NCBI GenBank assembly: GCA_937995505.1
Contig: CALKJV010000104.1
Coordinates: forward strand, 1-12,613
Length of the DNA: 12,613 bases
Reading direction: 5' to 3'
Source: an uncultured Bacteroidia bacterium
GTDB taxonomy: Bacteria > Bacteroidota > Bacteroidia > SpSt-205
Under the pieces are notes generated by a model. That model did no database searches. It was not told the DNA's origin and saw only the letters and a list, made by a program, of their open reading frames with translations. This document shows, piece after piece, positions 1 through 7,163 of this stretch. Each line of letters begins with the position of its first letter. The stretch's first letter is position 1. Both the position numbers and the translations under genes were made by a program.

Positions 1-200
1 GGAGGCTTGGGGGGTTCTAAAAGGGTGTCTCGCATCCAATCCGGCGGCGCATCGGCGGGGGCTGTATTGCGAGGGGTGGCTTGCGATACAGCCGCTGTGT
101 CCTCTGAGAGTTCATCCCAGAGGTCATCTTCCCACGAGGAAGGCGGCTGCCCCCATGTGAAGGCGAGCCCAAGAACCCCATATATCCACCGTCGCACCAC
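1..200 (-). CDS. Secreted protein of unknown function, N-terminal fragment
   Basis: An open frame runs leftward from a GTG at 198-200 to the window edge without a stop (about 66 codons visible). The protein begins MVRRWIYGVLGLAFTWGQ, which looks like a signal peptide: two arginines, a short hydrophobic core and a plausible cleavage after the WGQ region. An acidic, tryptophan-containing stretch (WEDDLWDELSED) and a Pro/Ala-rich linker follow. A second in-frame GTG at 195-197 is the alternative start, with a GGAG 5 bases upstream. The first GTG is preferred because a perfect TAnnTTTG box ends 5 bases before it, as for gyrA. The gene is divergent from gyrA. The family is not recognised. A competing frame (17-208, minus) opens with TTG and lacks a signal peptide, so it is less likely. 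Function unknown. Confidence 0.6.
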   Translation of the reverse strand, partial: MVRRWIYGVLGLAFTWGQPPSSWEDDLWDELSEDTAAVSQATPRNTAPADAPPDWMRDTLLEPPKP

Positions 201-205
201 TTCTC

Positions 206-213
206 CAAAGGTA
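206..213 (-). promoter_or_regulatory. Predicted -7 promoter box for the leftward secreted-protein gene
   Basis: On the minus strand this reads TACCTTTG, a perfect match to the Bacteroidetes -7 consensus TAnnTTTG. It ends 5 bases before the GTG at 200-198, so transcription would begin at or next to the start codon. No clear TTG element is seen at the usual -33 distance. The assignment is inferred from the consensus and from the same spacing at other genes here. Confidence 0.5.
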
Positions 214-238
214 CAAACCCCGCGCCAGCGTTTTTATG

Positions 239-246
239 TAGGTTTG
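239..246 (+). promoter_or_regulatory. Predicted -7 promoter box for gyrA
   Basis: The bases are TAGGTTTG, a perfect match to TAnnTTTG, followed by CCCTC and then the gyrA GTG at 252. The 5-base spacing places the expected transcription start on the start codon, implying a leaderless or near-leaderless gyrA mRNA. No good Shine-Dalgarno sequence precedes the GTG. A TTG at the -33 position was looked for and not found. Confidence 0.55.
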
Positions 247-251
247 CCCTC

Positions 252-2708
252 GTGACGCAGATAGTACCTCGCCCTATCGTAGAGGAGATGCGCAGCGCTT
301 ACATTGATTACGCCATGAGCGTAATCGTCGCTCGGGCGCTGCCGGATGTGCGAGATGGGCTCAAACCCGTACAGCGGCGCGTGCTGTATGGCATGTTAGA
401 CTTAGGCCTGACCGCGGATAAGCCCTTCAAAAAAGCTGCTCGTATCGTCGGAGAGGTGCTAGGGAAGTACCATCCCCACGGCGATGCAGCGGTCTATGAT
501 ACGATGGTTCGCATGGCACAGCCGTGGACCCTCCGCTATCCGCTCGTAGAGGGCCAGGGCAACTTCGGCTCTATGGATAACGACGCTCCCGCCGCCATGC
601 GCTACACCGAAGCCCGTCTCGCCCCAATCGCCTCCACGCTGCTGGCTGACTTAGATAAAGACACCGTTGATTTTGCCCCCAACTTTGATGAGTCGCTGCA
701 AGAACCCACCGTCCTACCAGCCCTGCTGCCTAACCTCCTTCTCAATGGTGCCAGCGGCATCGCCGTAGGGATGGCGACGGAGATCCCCCCGCACAACCTC
801 TCGGATACGGTGCGGGCCCTGCTCTTGCTTTTAGACCAGCCTACCGTCTCAGATGAAGCCCTCATTGAGGCCATACAGGGACCGGACTTTCCAACGGGGG
901 GGATGATCCTAGGTCGAGATGGTATTCGCCAAATGTACCTTACCGGGCGGGGGCGCTTGCGCCTGCGCGGACGCGCTTACTTGGATACCCTCCCCGGCGG
1001 CAAAAATGCCATCCTCATCACCGAAATCCCCTACCGCGTCAGCAAAGCTGCCCTCGTAGAACAAATAGCCCACCTCGCCGAATCTAAAAAAGTAGAAGGC
1101 ATCAGCGAAGTGCGCGACGAATCAGACCGAGAAGGCGTGCGCGTCGTGGTGGAGCTCAAACGCGATGCAGTACCCAAAGTCGTGCTCAATAACCTTTACC
1201 TCCATAGCTCGCTAGAAATCACCTACAATGGCTACTGGGTAGCCCTCTACAAGGGCCGTCCCAAAACCCTTACCCTGCGGGAGGCGCTGACGGCGTACTT
1301 AGAGCATCGCAATCAGGTTATTCTACGGCGTACCGCTTATGAGCTAGCCCAGGCCGAAAAGCGCGCCCACATCCTAGAAGGCCTGCTCAAAGCCCTGGAC
1401 CACTTAGATGCCGTCATAGCGCTTATTCGCCGCTCGCAAACTCCCGAGGAAGCCCGAACCGGCCTCGTCTCTACCTTTGACCTAACCCTCACCCAGGCTC
1501 AAGCTATCTTAGACCTGCGCCTCCAACGGCTCACCGCCCTGGAACGCGAAAAAATCCAACAAGAATACGCCGAACTCCAAGAGAAAATCGCCTACTACAA
1601 AAAAGTGCTTTCTGACCCTGAGGAGCAGAAGGCGGTTATCCGAAAGGAGCTGCAAGGGCTCGTGGAGACCTATGGCGATGCCCGCCGTACCCAAATAGTG
1701 CCCGAGGAAGGCGAAATAACCGTAGAAGATACGCTACCTAATACCCAGGTGGCGGTTCTCATCTCACACAGCGGCTACATCAAACGCACGGAGCTGAGCG
1801 CCTATCGGGCGCAAGGGCGCGGCGGCACCGGCGTGCGAGCCATGGACCTTAAAGACGAGGACTTCATCCAGGATGTGCAAATCGCTCGCTTGCATGATTA
1901 CCTTTTGCTCTTTACGAGTCGGGGCTATTGCCACTGGCTGCGGGTGTATGAGATACCCGAAGCCCAACGCGCCCAAAAAGGCCGCCACATCCAAAACCTC
2001 CTCGCTATCGGTGCCGATGAGCGCATCATGGCGTATGTAAATGTCTCTTCGCTCCAAGACTCCGACTTCGTGGCGAAGCATAGCTTGCTTTTCGCTACGG
2101 CGAAAGGCATCCTCAAAAAGACTCCGCTCAGTGAATACAGTCGCCCCCGCAGCAAGGGCATCATAGCTCTCTCTATCCGCGAGGGAGATCAGCTTGTAGG
2201 GGTTTCGCTGGTGGAGGAGCAGGGGGTTTCAGAGGTGCTGCTTGTAAGCCGACAAGGGCAAGCCATACGCTTCCCCCACGCCGAAGTACGGCCTATGGGC
2301 CGAGAAGCCGCAGGCGTGATAGGTATGCGCTTGACAGAGCCAGATGAAGTGATCGCCCTTGTCCCTATCCTCAATCCCGCAGGCTATATTTTTGTGCTCT
2401 CGGAGCTCGGCTACGGGAAGGCCACGGATTTTGCAGAGTACCGGGCGACCCATCGAGGCGGTCAGGGGGTGCGTACCTTCCGAGTGACCGAAAAGACAGG
2501 CCCGCTCGTAGCAGCCTTGCCGCTCGTGCGCCGAGACCAGGACCTCCTTATTGTTACACAGGAAGGGCAGAGCATTCGCTTCTCAGCGAAAGAGCTTTCT
2601 ATCCTGGGCCGGGATGCCCAAGGAACCCGCTTAATACGTTTGCGAGAAGGGGACCGAGTGGTATCCGTTTCCCTCGCCCAAGAGGAGGAGCCAGAAGCTA
2701 CCGCTTAG
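252..2708 (+). CDS. gyrA: DNA gyrase subunit A
   Basis: GyrA is the DNA-breaking and rejoining subunit of gyrase (GyrA2GyrB2), which introduces negative supercoils using ATP. The 818-residue length suits the family. The N-terminal cleavage domain has the typical SAYIDYAMSVIVARALPDVRDG start. The catalytic tyrosine is Y118 in AAMRYTEARL, preceded by R117. The quinolone-region helix is GDAAVYDTMVRMAQ, with alanine (A79) where E. coli has Ser83 and aspartate (D83) where it has Asp87. The C-terminal beta-pinwheel carries a GyrA-box-like QGRGGTG at 521-527, which favours GyrA over topoisomerase IV ParC. A related HRGGQG motif lies further on, and the tail is short and acidic (EEEPEATA). The GTG start was chosen from the alignment of the conserved N-terminus and the -7 box 5 bases upstream. 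The gene stands alone; its stop lies 3 bases from that of convergent comEC. gyrB is not in the window. Confidence 0.96.
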   Translation: MTQIVPRPIVEEMRSAYIDYAMSVIVARALPDVRDGLKPVQRRVLYGMLDLGLTADKPFKKAARIVGEVLGKYHPHGDAAVYDTMVRMAQPWTLRYPLVEGQGNFGSMDNDAPAAMRYTEARLAPIASTLLADLDKDTVDFAPNFDESLQEPTVLPALLPNLLLNGASGIAVGMATEIPPHNLSDTVRALLLLLDQPTVSDEALIEAIQGPDFPTGGMILGRDGIRQMYLTGRGRLRLRGRAYLDTLPGGKNAILITEIPYRVSKAALVEQIAHLAESKKVEGISEVRDESDREGVRVVVELKRDAVPKVVLNNLYLHSSLEITYNGYWVALYKGRPKTLTLREALTAYLEHRNQVILRRTAYELAQAEKRAHILEGLLKALDHLDAVIALIRRSQTPEEARTGLVSTFDLTLTQAQAILDLRLQRLTALEREKIQQEYAELQEKIAYYKKVLSDPEEQKAVIRKELQGLVETYGDARRTQIVPEEGEITVEDTLPNTQVAVLISHSGYIKRTELSAYRAQGRGGTGVRAMDLKDEDFIQDVQIARLHDYLLLFTSRGYCHWLRVYEIPEAQRAQKGRHIQNLLAIGADERIMAYVNVSSLQDSDFVAKHSLLFATAKGILKKTPLSEYSRPRSKGIIALSIREGDQLVGVSLVEEQGVSEVLLVSRQGQAIRFPHAEVRPMGREAAGVIGMRLTEPDEVIALVPILNPAGYIFVLSELGYGKATDFAEYRATHRGGQGVRTFRVTEKTGPLVAALPLVRRDQDLLIVTQEGQSIRFSAKELSILGRDAQGTRLIRLREGDRVVSVSLAQEEEPEATA

Positions 2709-2711
2709 CGC

Positions 2712-4208
2712 TCATACTATCCAGCTCGTCTCTTCTTTCTGTCTATGGAGAAAGCTGCCGGCCCCCAAGGCCAGCAAAGTCAGCGTAGCTCCCATCCAAG
2801 GCGCAATAGGCGGCAGTTCTATGCTACCCCCTGGCAGCTGGCTCAGCGTCTGTACGCCCATAAGGAGGGTAGCCCCCATGCCCTGTAAAATCCAGCCCAT
2901 CCCCACGCCCACGCCAGGTACGGAGAGTACCGCTAACCATCCCACCACCGCAAATGTCAGCCCTGTCGCCAGCGGCACAGCAAAGAGGTTTGCTAAAAGG
3001 AAGTAGAGCGGCAATCGCCCAAAGTAAGCCCACGACAGAAAAAAAGTACCAGCCTGCGCAGCTACAGAAATGCTTACGAGGTCTCGTACATAGAGAAGCG
3101 CGCGAGGGGCTTTTTTTGGGGTGGGCCAGACTCTCTGCAAGGGAGGGTAAAAAACCAAAATGCCCCCTACCGCTGCATACGAGAGTTGGAAGCCTACCTC
3201 ATAGAGCAGGTTCGGCTGGAAGCACAGCTGCAGAAAGGCGGCTATACCCAGGGCGTTGGCTGCCGCATAAGGCTTGTACATCATGCGAGCGAGAATAGCC
3301 AGAGTACCCATCAGCACAGCTCGCATAGCCGAGGGCGAAGCCCCCGTCAGAAACCCATAAAACACCACCAGCCCAATGAGGGCGCTTTGGCTAAGCCAGT
3401 GGTGGCTTAGCCTACCAGGCAGCTGTCGGAGCAGAAACAGCCACAGCGTAAGCACTAGGCCTACATGCATGCCCGATACAGCGAGGATATGTGCGGTTCC
3501 GGAGAGCTGGAAGGCGGCTCGAGTCTCGGGATCTACCCCTCGCTTATACCCCAAAACTAAGGCCTGAAGGAGCGCTAAGGTCCGCTCAGAGCCAGGGAAG
3601 TGGGTTCGCATGGCCTCTACCAGCGCTAAGCGTATCCGCGCTATGTATCCAAAAAGGTACTGGCGGGCTATCCCCAGGAAGCGTACCGAGTCTGCGTAAG
3701 CCGAGACCTCTACGCCCTGTCGGCGCCAATAAGCCTGTCCGAAGCGCAGAGAGTCCAAACGCACGCTGGCCTGCACGACGCTGCCAATGGGCGCTCGAGC
3801 CGCCGCCGAATCGCGCACATACAAGAGGCACCGTCCTTGCACACGCCAGCTGCGCTGAAAGGCGTACACATACACGCTTTCGGCTTCTATGAGGAGGCGG
3901 TAGGTCTTTCGGCTGGGGAGAGGCTCTTCTATAGTATAGCCCTGCAAGCGCACGAGCTGCCCCTTGAGATGCTGGATGTGGTTTGGAGGGGTAGTTTCGC
4001 TCCATCGGGCACGCAGGTAGCCTGCCGCAGCAAAGGTCGGTATTGCCCATAGGAGCGGTCCGACCCTCAGGCGTAGCCAGAGAAGGCTCACCATCCCTAC
4101 TAGCGCGGCTTCTACTGCCAGAAAGGCCCCTACTGGCAGCTGCCCCGCCAAGATACCCCCTGCAAAGCCCGCCGCTATCCACAAAAAGGGATATTGCCAG
4201 GCGGGCAT
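2712..4208 (-). CDS. comEC: ComEC/Rec2-family DNA uptake channel, without a beta-lactamase domain
   Basis: ComEC is the inner-membrane channel that carries single-stranded DNA into the cytoplasm during natural transformation. The 498-residue protein starts with hydrophobic segments (roughly 5-65). A soluble, probably OB-like region with beta-strand character follows (about 75-180), corresponding to the DUF4131 part. The competence domain contains the hallmark FQLSGTAHILAVSGMHVG (HILAVSGMH at 240-248), followed by many transmembrane stretches. It ends shortly after the last one with HRQKEETSWIV, so the C-terminal metallo-beta-lactamase-like nuclease domain of Bacillus-type ComEC is absent. That absence is common in Bacteroidota and does not by itself mean truncation. 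Its ATG lies 7 bases after the glmS stop, so it is probably translated from the glmS transcript. No promoter box or Shine-Dalgarno sequence was seen before it. Confidence 0.9.
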   Translation of the reverse strand: MPAWQYPFLWIAAGFAGGILAGQLPVGAFLAVEAALVGMVSLLWLRLRVGPLLWAIPTFAAAGYLRARWSETTPPNHIQHLKGQLVRLQGYTIEEPLPSRKTYRLLIEAESVYVYAFQRSWRVQGRCLLYVRDSAAARAPIGSVVQASVRLDSLRFGQAYWRRQGVEVSAYADSVRFLGIARQYLFGYIARIRLALVEAMRTHFPGSERTLALLQALVLGYKRGVDPETRAAFQLSGTAHILAVSGMHVGLVLTLWLFLLRQLPGRLSHHWLSQSALIGLVVFYGFLTGASPSAMRAVLMGTLAILARMMYKPYAAANALGIAAFLQLCFQPNLLYEVGFQLSYAAVGGILVFYPPLQRVWPTPKKAPRALLYVRDLVSISVAAQAGTFFLSWAYFGRLPLYFLLANLFAVPLATGLTFAVVGWLAVLSVPGVGVGMGWILQGMGATLLMGVQTLSQLPGGSIELPPIAPWMGATLTLLALGAGSFLHRQKEETSWIV

Positions 4209-4215
4209 AGAGGGG

Positions 4216-6072
4216 CTATTCTACCGTGACAGACTTGGCAAGGTTGCGAGGCTGATCTACATCACATCCCCGCTGCACGGCCGTGTAATACGCAAGCAGC
4301 TGCAGAGGAAGCACCGTCAGGATAGGCGAGAGCGGCTCAGGTACCTGCGGTACATGCAAAACCTCCTGCGCATAGCGGTAAATCTCTTCATCGCCCTCGG
4401 TGGCAATCGCAATCACATACCCTTTGCGGGCCCGAACCTCCTGGATATTGCTCAGAACTTTCTCGTAGAGGCTGTCTTTCAGAGCGATGACGACCACAGG
4501 CATGTTTTCGTCAATGAGGGCGATGGGGCCGTGCTTCATTTCTGCTGCGGGGTAGCCCTCGGCGTGGATGTAGGAGATCTCTTTGAGCTTCAGGGCCCCC
4601 TCTAAGGCGACAGGGAAGTTATAGCCCCTACCGAGGTAGAGGGCATTCTGTGCGTGGGCGAAGCGCTCCGCCAAAGCCTCTACTTGACCCTGCAGCTGCC
4701 GTAGGGTCTCTTCTACTAGGTCGGGCAGCTCAAGCAGAGCCTGGATAAGCTCATCGTGCAGGTTTCGGTCTATGGAATAGCGGGCATTGCCTAAGTGGAG
4801 CGCCAGAAGCGTAAGCGCTGTGAGCTGGGCTGTGAAGGCTTTGGTGGAAGCGACCCCGATCTCAGGTCCAGCGTGAATATAGGTACCTGCGTGAGTTTCC
4901 CGAGGAATGCTGGCCCCTACGACATTCGTAATGCCCAGCACGAGCGCCCCCTTGTCCTTAGCGAGGCGGATAGCCGCCAAGGTATCCGCAGTCTCTCCAC
5001 TCTGGCTGATGCCTATCACTACATCTTCTGGGCCTAAGATAGGGTCACGGTAGCGAAACTCCGAAGCATACTCCACCTCCACCGGTATGCGAGCCAAGCT
5101 CTCAATCAAGTATTCGCCGACGAGGGCTGCATGCCAGCTCGTGCCACAGCCTACGAGGGTAATCTTCGGGGCAGAGATCAGCCGATCCATCACATGCAGG
5201 ATGCCGCCAAGCCGTACCTCCAACGGCTCTTGACGAATCCGCCCCCGCATACAATCTCGGATAGCGTTGGGCTGCTCAAAGATCTCCTTCAGCATATAGT
5301 GCGCATAGCCGCCCCGCTCTATCGCCGTTACATCCCAGTCAATGTACTCTACCTTCGGCGTGCGAGGCGCCTCTTGAGCCTCTAGGCTGAAGATTTTGGG
5401 CTCCTCATAGGTGGGGTGGAGGAAAGCCAGGTCATTTTCCTCTAAGTGCACTACATGACGAGTGTGCGGCACAATCGCCGTAGCATCCGAAGCCGCAATA
5501 TACTCCCCGTTTGCTATGCCTATCAGCAGCGGACTAAATCGTCGAGCGAGTATCACTAGCCCCGGCCGCGAACGCACGAGCATGGCTATGCCAAAAGTGC
5601 CCTTCACCACCGAGAAGGCTTCTCGTAAGACTACTTCCCAAGGGGCTTCTGGGTCCTGCTGCCGCAGCCACGCAATCCAATTTACCAGCACCTCTGTATC
5701 GGTCTCACTAAAAAAAGGCACTCCCTTTTCTGAGAGATGTTTGCGCAGGGTAGCGTAATTTTCAATGATGCCGTTGTGTACGAGCACGAGTTCGCCGTCA
5801 AAGCTGAGGTGAGGATGGGCGTTGGCGTCCGTAGGGGCGCCGTGCGTGGCCCAGCGGGTATGCGCGATGCCCGTCTGCCCGCGTAGCCCTAAGGCGCTTA
5901 CCCTTTCCGCTAAGGCAGAAACCTTACCACTTTGCTTGTACAGCTGGAAGCTCTCTCCGTCCCACACCGTCAGACCCGCAGAGTCGTAGCCTCGGTACTC
6001 TAAGCGACGCAATCCTTCTAATAGAATAGGTACAGCCAGCCGAGAGCCAGTATACGCGACGATTCCGCACAT
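4216..6072 (-). CDS. glmS: Glutamine--fructose-6-phosphate aminotransferase (isomerizing)
   Basis: GlmS makes glucosamine-6-phosphate from fructose-6-phosphate and glutamine, the first committed step to UDP-GlcNAc for peptidoglycan and lipopolysaccharide. The start was set at 6070-6072 so the protein begins MCGIVAYTG, because Cys2 must become the N-terminal nucleophile once Met is removed. A start six codons upstream (6090) would bury it. The 618-residue length is normal. The glutaminase domain (about 1-225) has HTRWATHG (71-78), NGIIEN and SETDTEVL. The first SIS domain has CGTSWHAA (309-316), SQSGETADT (356-364) and ASTKAFTAQ (408-416). The second has YPAAEMKHGPIALID, and the protein ends in the conserved LAKSVTVE. 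It leads a minus-strand unit with comEC and diverges from the lipoprotein gene at 6122. A glmS ribozyme is not expected here, since the 5' leader would be almost absent. Confidence 0.97.
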   Translation of the reverse strand: MCGIVAYTGSRLAVPILLEGLRRLEYRGYDSAGLTVWDGESFQLYKQSGKVSALAERVSALGLRGQTGIAHTRWATHGAPTDANAHPHLSFDGELVLVHNGIIENYATLRKHLSEKGVPFFSETDTEVLVNWIAWLRQQDPEAPWEVVLREAFSVVKGTFGIAMLVRSRPGLVILARRFSPLLIGIANGEYIAASDATAIVPHTRHVVHLEENDLAFLHPTYEEPKIFSLEAQEAPRTPKVEYIDWDVTAIERGGYAHYMLKEIFEQPNAIRDCMRGRIRQEPLEVRLGGILHVMDRLISAPKITLVGCGTSWHAALVGEYLIESLARIPVEVEYASEFRYRDPILGPEDVVIGISQSGETADTLAAIRLAKDKGALVLGITNVVGASIPRETHAGTYIHAGPEIGVASTKAFTAQLTALTLLALHLGNARYSIDRNLHDELIQALLELPDLVEETLRQLQGQVEALAERFAHAQNALYLGRGYNFPVALEGALKLKEISYIHAEGYPAAEMKHGPIALIDENMPVVVIALKDSLYEKVLSNIQEVRARKGYVIAIATEGDEEIYRYAQEVLHVPQVPEPLSPILTVLPLQLLAYYTAVQRGCDVDQPRNLAKSVTVE

Positions 6073-6077
6073 CCAGG

Positions 6078-6085
6078 CAATATTA
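6078..6085 (-). promoter_or_regulatory. Predicted -7 promoter box for glmS-comEC
   Basis: On the minus strand this reads TAATATTG, one mismatch from TAnnTTTG, followed by CCTGG and the glmS ATG at 6072. The 5-base spacing equals that at gyrA and implies a leaderless glmS mRNA. The box lies inside the six-codon N-terminal extension a longer start would give, which is further reason to prefer the start at 6072. Confidence 0.4.
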
Positions 6086-6109
6086 CGCATTTTGAGCGGG
6101 AGAAGGCCT

Positions 6110-6117
6110 TATTTTTG
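6110..6117 (+). promoter_or_regulatory. Predicted -7 promoter box for the lipoprotein gene
   Basis: The bases are TATTTTTG, a perfect TAnnTTTG match, followed by CCTT and the ATG at 6122 (4-base spacing). A TTG at 6092-6094 lies 15 bases upstream, shorter than the roughly 19 expected for a -33 element, so it is not claimed. The box argues against a TTG start at 6092 and for the ATG at 6122. Confidence 0.5.
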
Positions 6118-6121
6118 CCTT

Positions 6122-6691
6122 ATGCGACGGTGGACCTTTCTTGCGGTGTGGATTGTATGGGGGGTAGGGTGTACCACCTCACCGCAGGCAGGAGGGCAGC
6201 TGCCTGCCGCCATAGCCTCAGCTCCGAAAAAAGACCTCTGCCAGGAGCTTCGGCAAAGCCTCCCCGTTTTTACCCCGCCCCTTCAGCTGCCTACCCAGCA
6301 GAGCGCTGACCCCTTTGCTTTAGAAGTGCAGGACTGGCTGCGAGAAAAGCTGGCTTCCGGAGGGGTCTATAGCCCGCTGGGCCGCTGGCGCCACGAGAAT
6401 GGCGCAGAGCTGTGGATCGTGGAAAGGATCGCGCAGGAAGGGCTCTTTTATTACGCGCTCCTTGTGGATTCCGTGTGCAGCCCCTTAGATACGGCGCAGT
6501 GGGGGCGCCAGGTGGTACAGACCGACCGCTTAGAGCAAGCGTCTTTTCGCTTAGACAGGGAGGGGCGCTGCTACATTACAGAAGAGGTGCATGTTACGAG
6601 CTTCGTAGGGGAGCAGCCGCAGAGCACCGTGACTCGCCAAACTCGCCTCTATGCGGTGGATTGGGCTGCTGGTAAGCTGCGCCCTTTATAG
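6122..6691 (+). CDS. Predicted lipoprotein of unknown function
   Basis: The 189-residue protein begins MRRWTFLAVWIVWGVGC: a basic N-terminus, a hydrophobic core and a cysteine at 17, giving a type II (lipoprotein) signal peptide. The lipobox GVGC is imperfect because position -3 is Gly rather than Leu, Val or Ile. A low-complexity linker (TTSPQAGGQ) follows. The mature part contains alternating hydrophobic and polar stretches such as ELWIVERIAQEGLFYYALLV and CYITEEVHVTSFVG, suggesting a beta-rich periplasmic or outer-membrane-anchored domain. Three further cysteines are present. The ATG at 6122 was chosen because it opens the signal peptide and sits 4 bases after a -7 box. An upstream in-frame TTG at 6092 would add ten residues that spoil the signal. 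Its end overlaps the next gene by 41 bases, so the two are probably coexpressed. The family is not recognised. Confidence 0.75.
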   Translation: MRRWTFLAVWIVWGVGCTTSPQAGGQLPAAIASAPKKDLCQELRQSLPVFTPPLQLPTQQSADPFALEVQDWLREKLASGGVYSPLGRWRHENGAELWIVERIAQEGLFYYALLVDSVCSPLDTAQWGRQVVQTDRLEQASFRLDREGRCYITEEVHVTSFVGEQPQSTVTRQTRLYAVDWAAGKLRPL

Positions 6692-7163
6692 CCAGCCCTT
6701 AGATGCCCCCAAGCCCCTCTGGTGGGGCGCGAGCTGGGGAATCGGCGGCACCCACCTCTGGGCTCGCCCAGCCGCCCTCCTGCGCTACAACCACACCCTC
6801 TTCTCCTGCTCCCCCATCCCAGCCTATATCTCGCTGGGCGTAGCGCATCCCGTCGGCTTCTTTCGCAAAAAAGAGCGCTTTGACCGCCCCCTCTACGCAG
6901 CGCTGTACGTGCACCAGCGCTACTGGCCCAGCCGAGAGCTGCGCGGCGATACGCGGCTTATGTCTATCATGGGCGTACGAGTGTGGTTAGAGCCGTATCT
7001 ACAACGCTTTTTCTTGCAAGCTGGGGTAGGGGTGCAGCTGCACCGAACTCCCCCTCGGCTGTGGCGCGCCCTCCCCACCGCCGAAGTGCACCTCGGCGGC
7101 TTGTATCGCCCACACAAATACACCCCTAAGCGGCTTCGCCGAGAGGGTCTTGAACGCTGGTAA
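6651..7163 (+). CDS. Exported protein of unknown function, possibly a small beta-barrel
   Basis: The 170-residue protein starts MRWIGLLVSCALYSQ, a short signal peptide with likely cleavage near SQ-PL. The mature sequence is rich in aromatics, glycine and arginine. It shows alternating patterns such as WWGASWGIGGTHLW, FFLQAGVGVQLHRTP and AEVHLGGLYRP, reminiscent of short outer-membrane beta-strands, although no family motif is recognised. The start overlaps the last 41 bases of the lipoprotein gene in the +1 frame, suggesting translational coupling. No TAnnTTTG box precedes the ATG, as expected inside an operon. The 3' end overlaps convergent ccmC by 38 bases. The overlaps argue for a compact genome but leave some doubt, since part of the frame is constrained by neighbouring genes. 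The clean signal peptide and long open frame support it as real. Confidence 0.68.
   Translation: MRWIGLLVSCALYSQPLDAPKPLWWGASWGIGGTHLWARPAALLRYNHTLFSCSPIPAYISLGVAHPVGFFRKKERFDRPLYAALYVHQRYWPSRELRGDTRLMSIMGVRVWLEPYLQRFFLQAGVGVQLHRTPPRLWRALPTAEVHLGGLYRPHKYTPKRLRREGLERW

Noticed and set aside
7..255. Plus-strand open frame of 82 codons before gyrA
   Set aside because: It is rich in Ser/Arg without domain features, runs over the gyrA start in another frame, and lies opposite a minus-strand frame with a convincing signal peptide.
3586..4182. 198-codon minus-strand frame inside comEC
   Set aside because: It is a shadow frame of comEC, Arg/Ser/Gly-rich with no coherent hydrophobic or motif pattern. 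The ComEC frame carries the known motifs.
6073..6090. Six-codon longer glmS starting at 6090
   Set aside because: GlmS needs Cys directly after the initiator Met to act as the N-terminal nucleophile, and the extension covers the predicted -7 box.
6104..6121. Inverted repeat AAGGC...GCCTT before the lipoprotein gene as an operator
   Set aside because: Five-base arms are too short to separate from chance, and they overlap the predicted -7 box, which explains the AT-rich centre better.
7131..7141. Small hairpin CGGC-TTC-GCCG as a terminator between the 6651 gene and ccmC
   Set aside because: It has only four stem pairs, no U-run on either strand, and lies in coding sequence of both genes.
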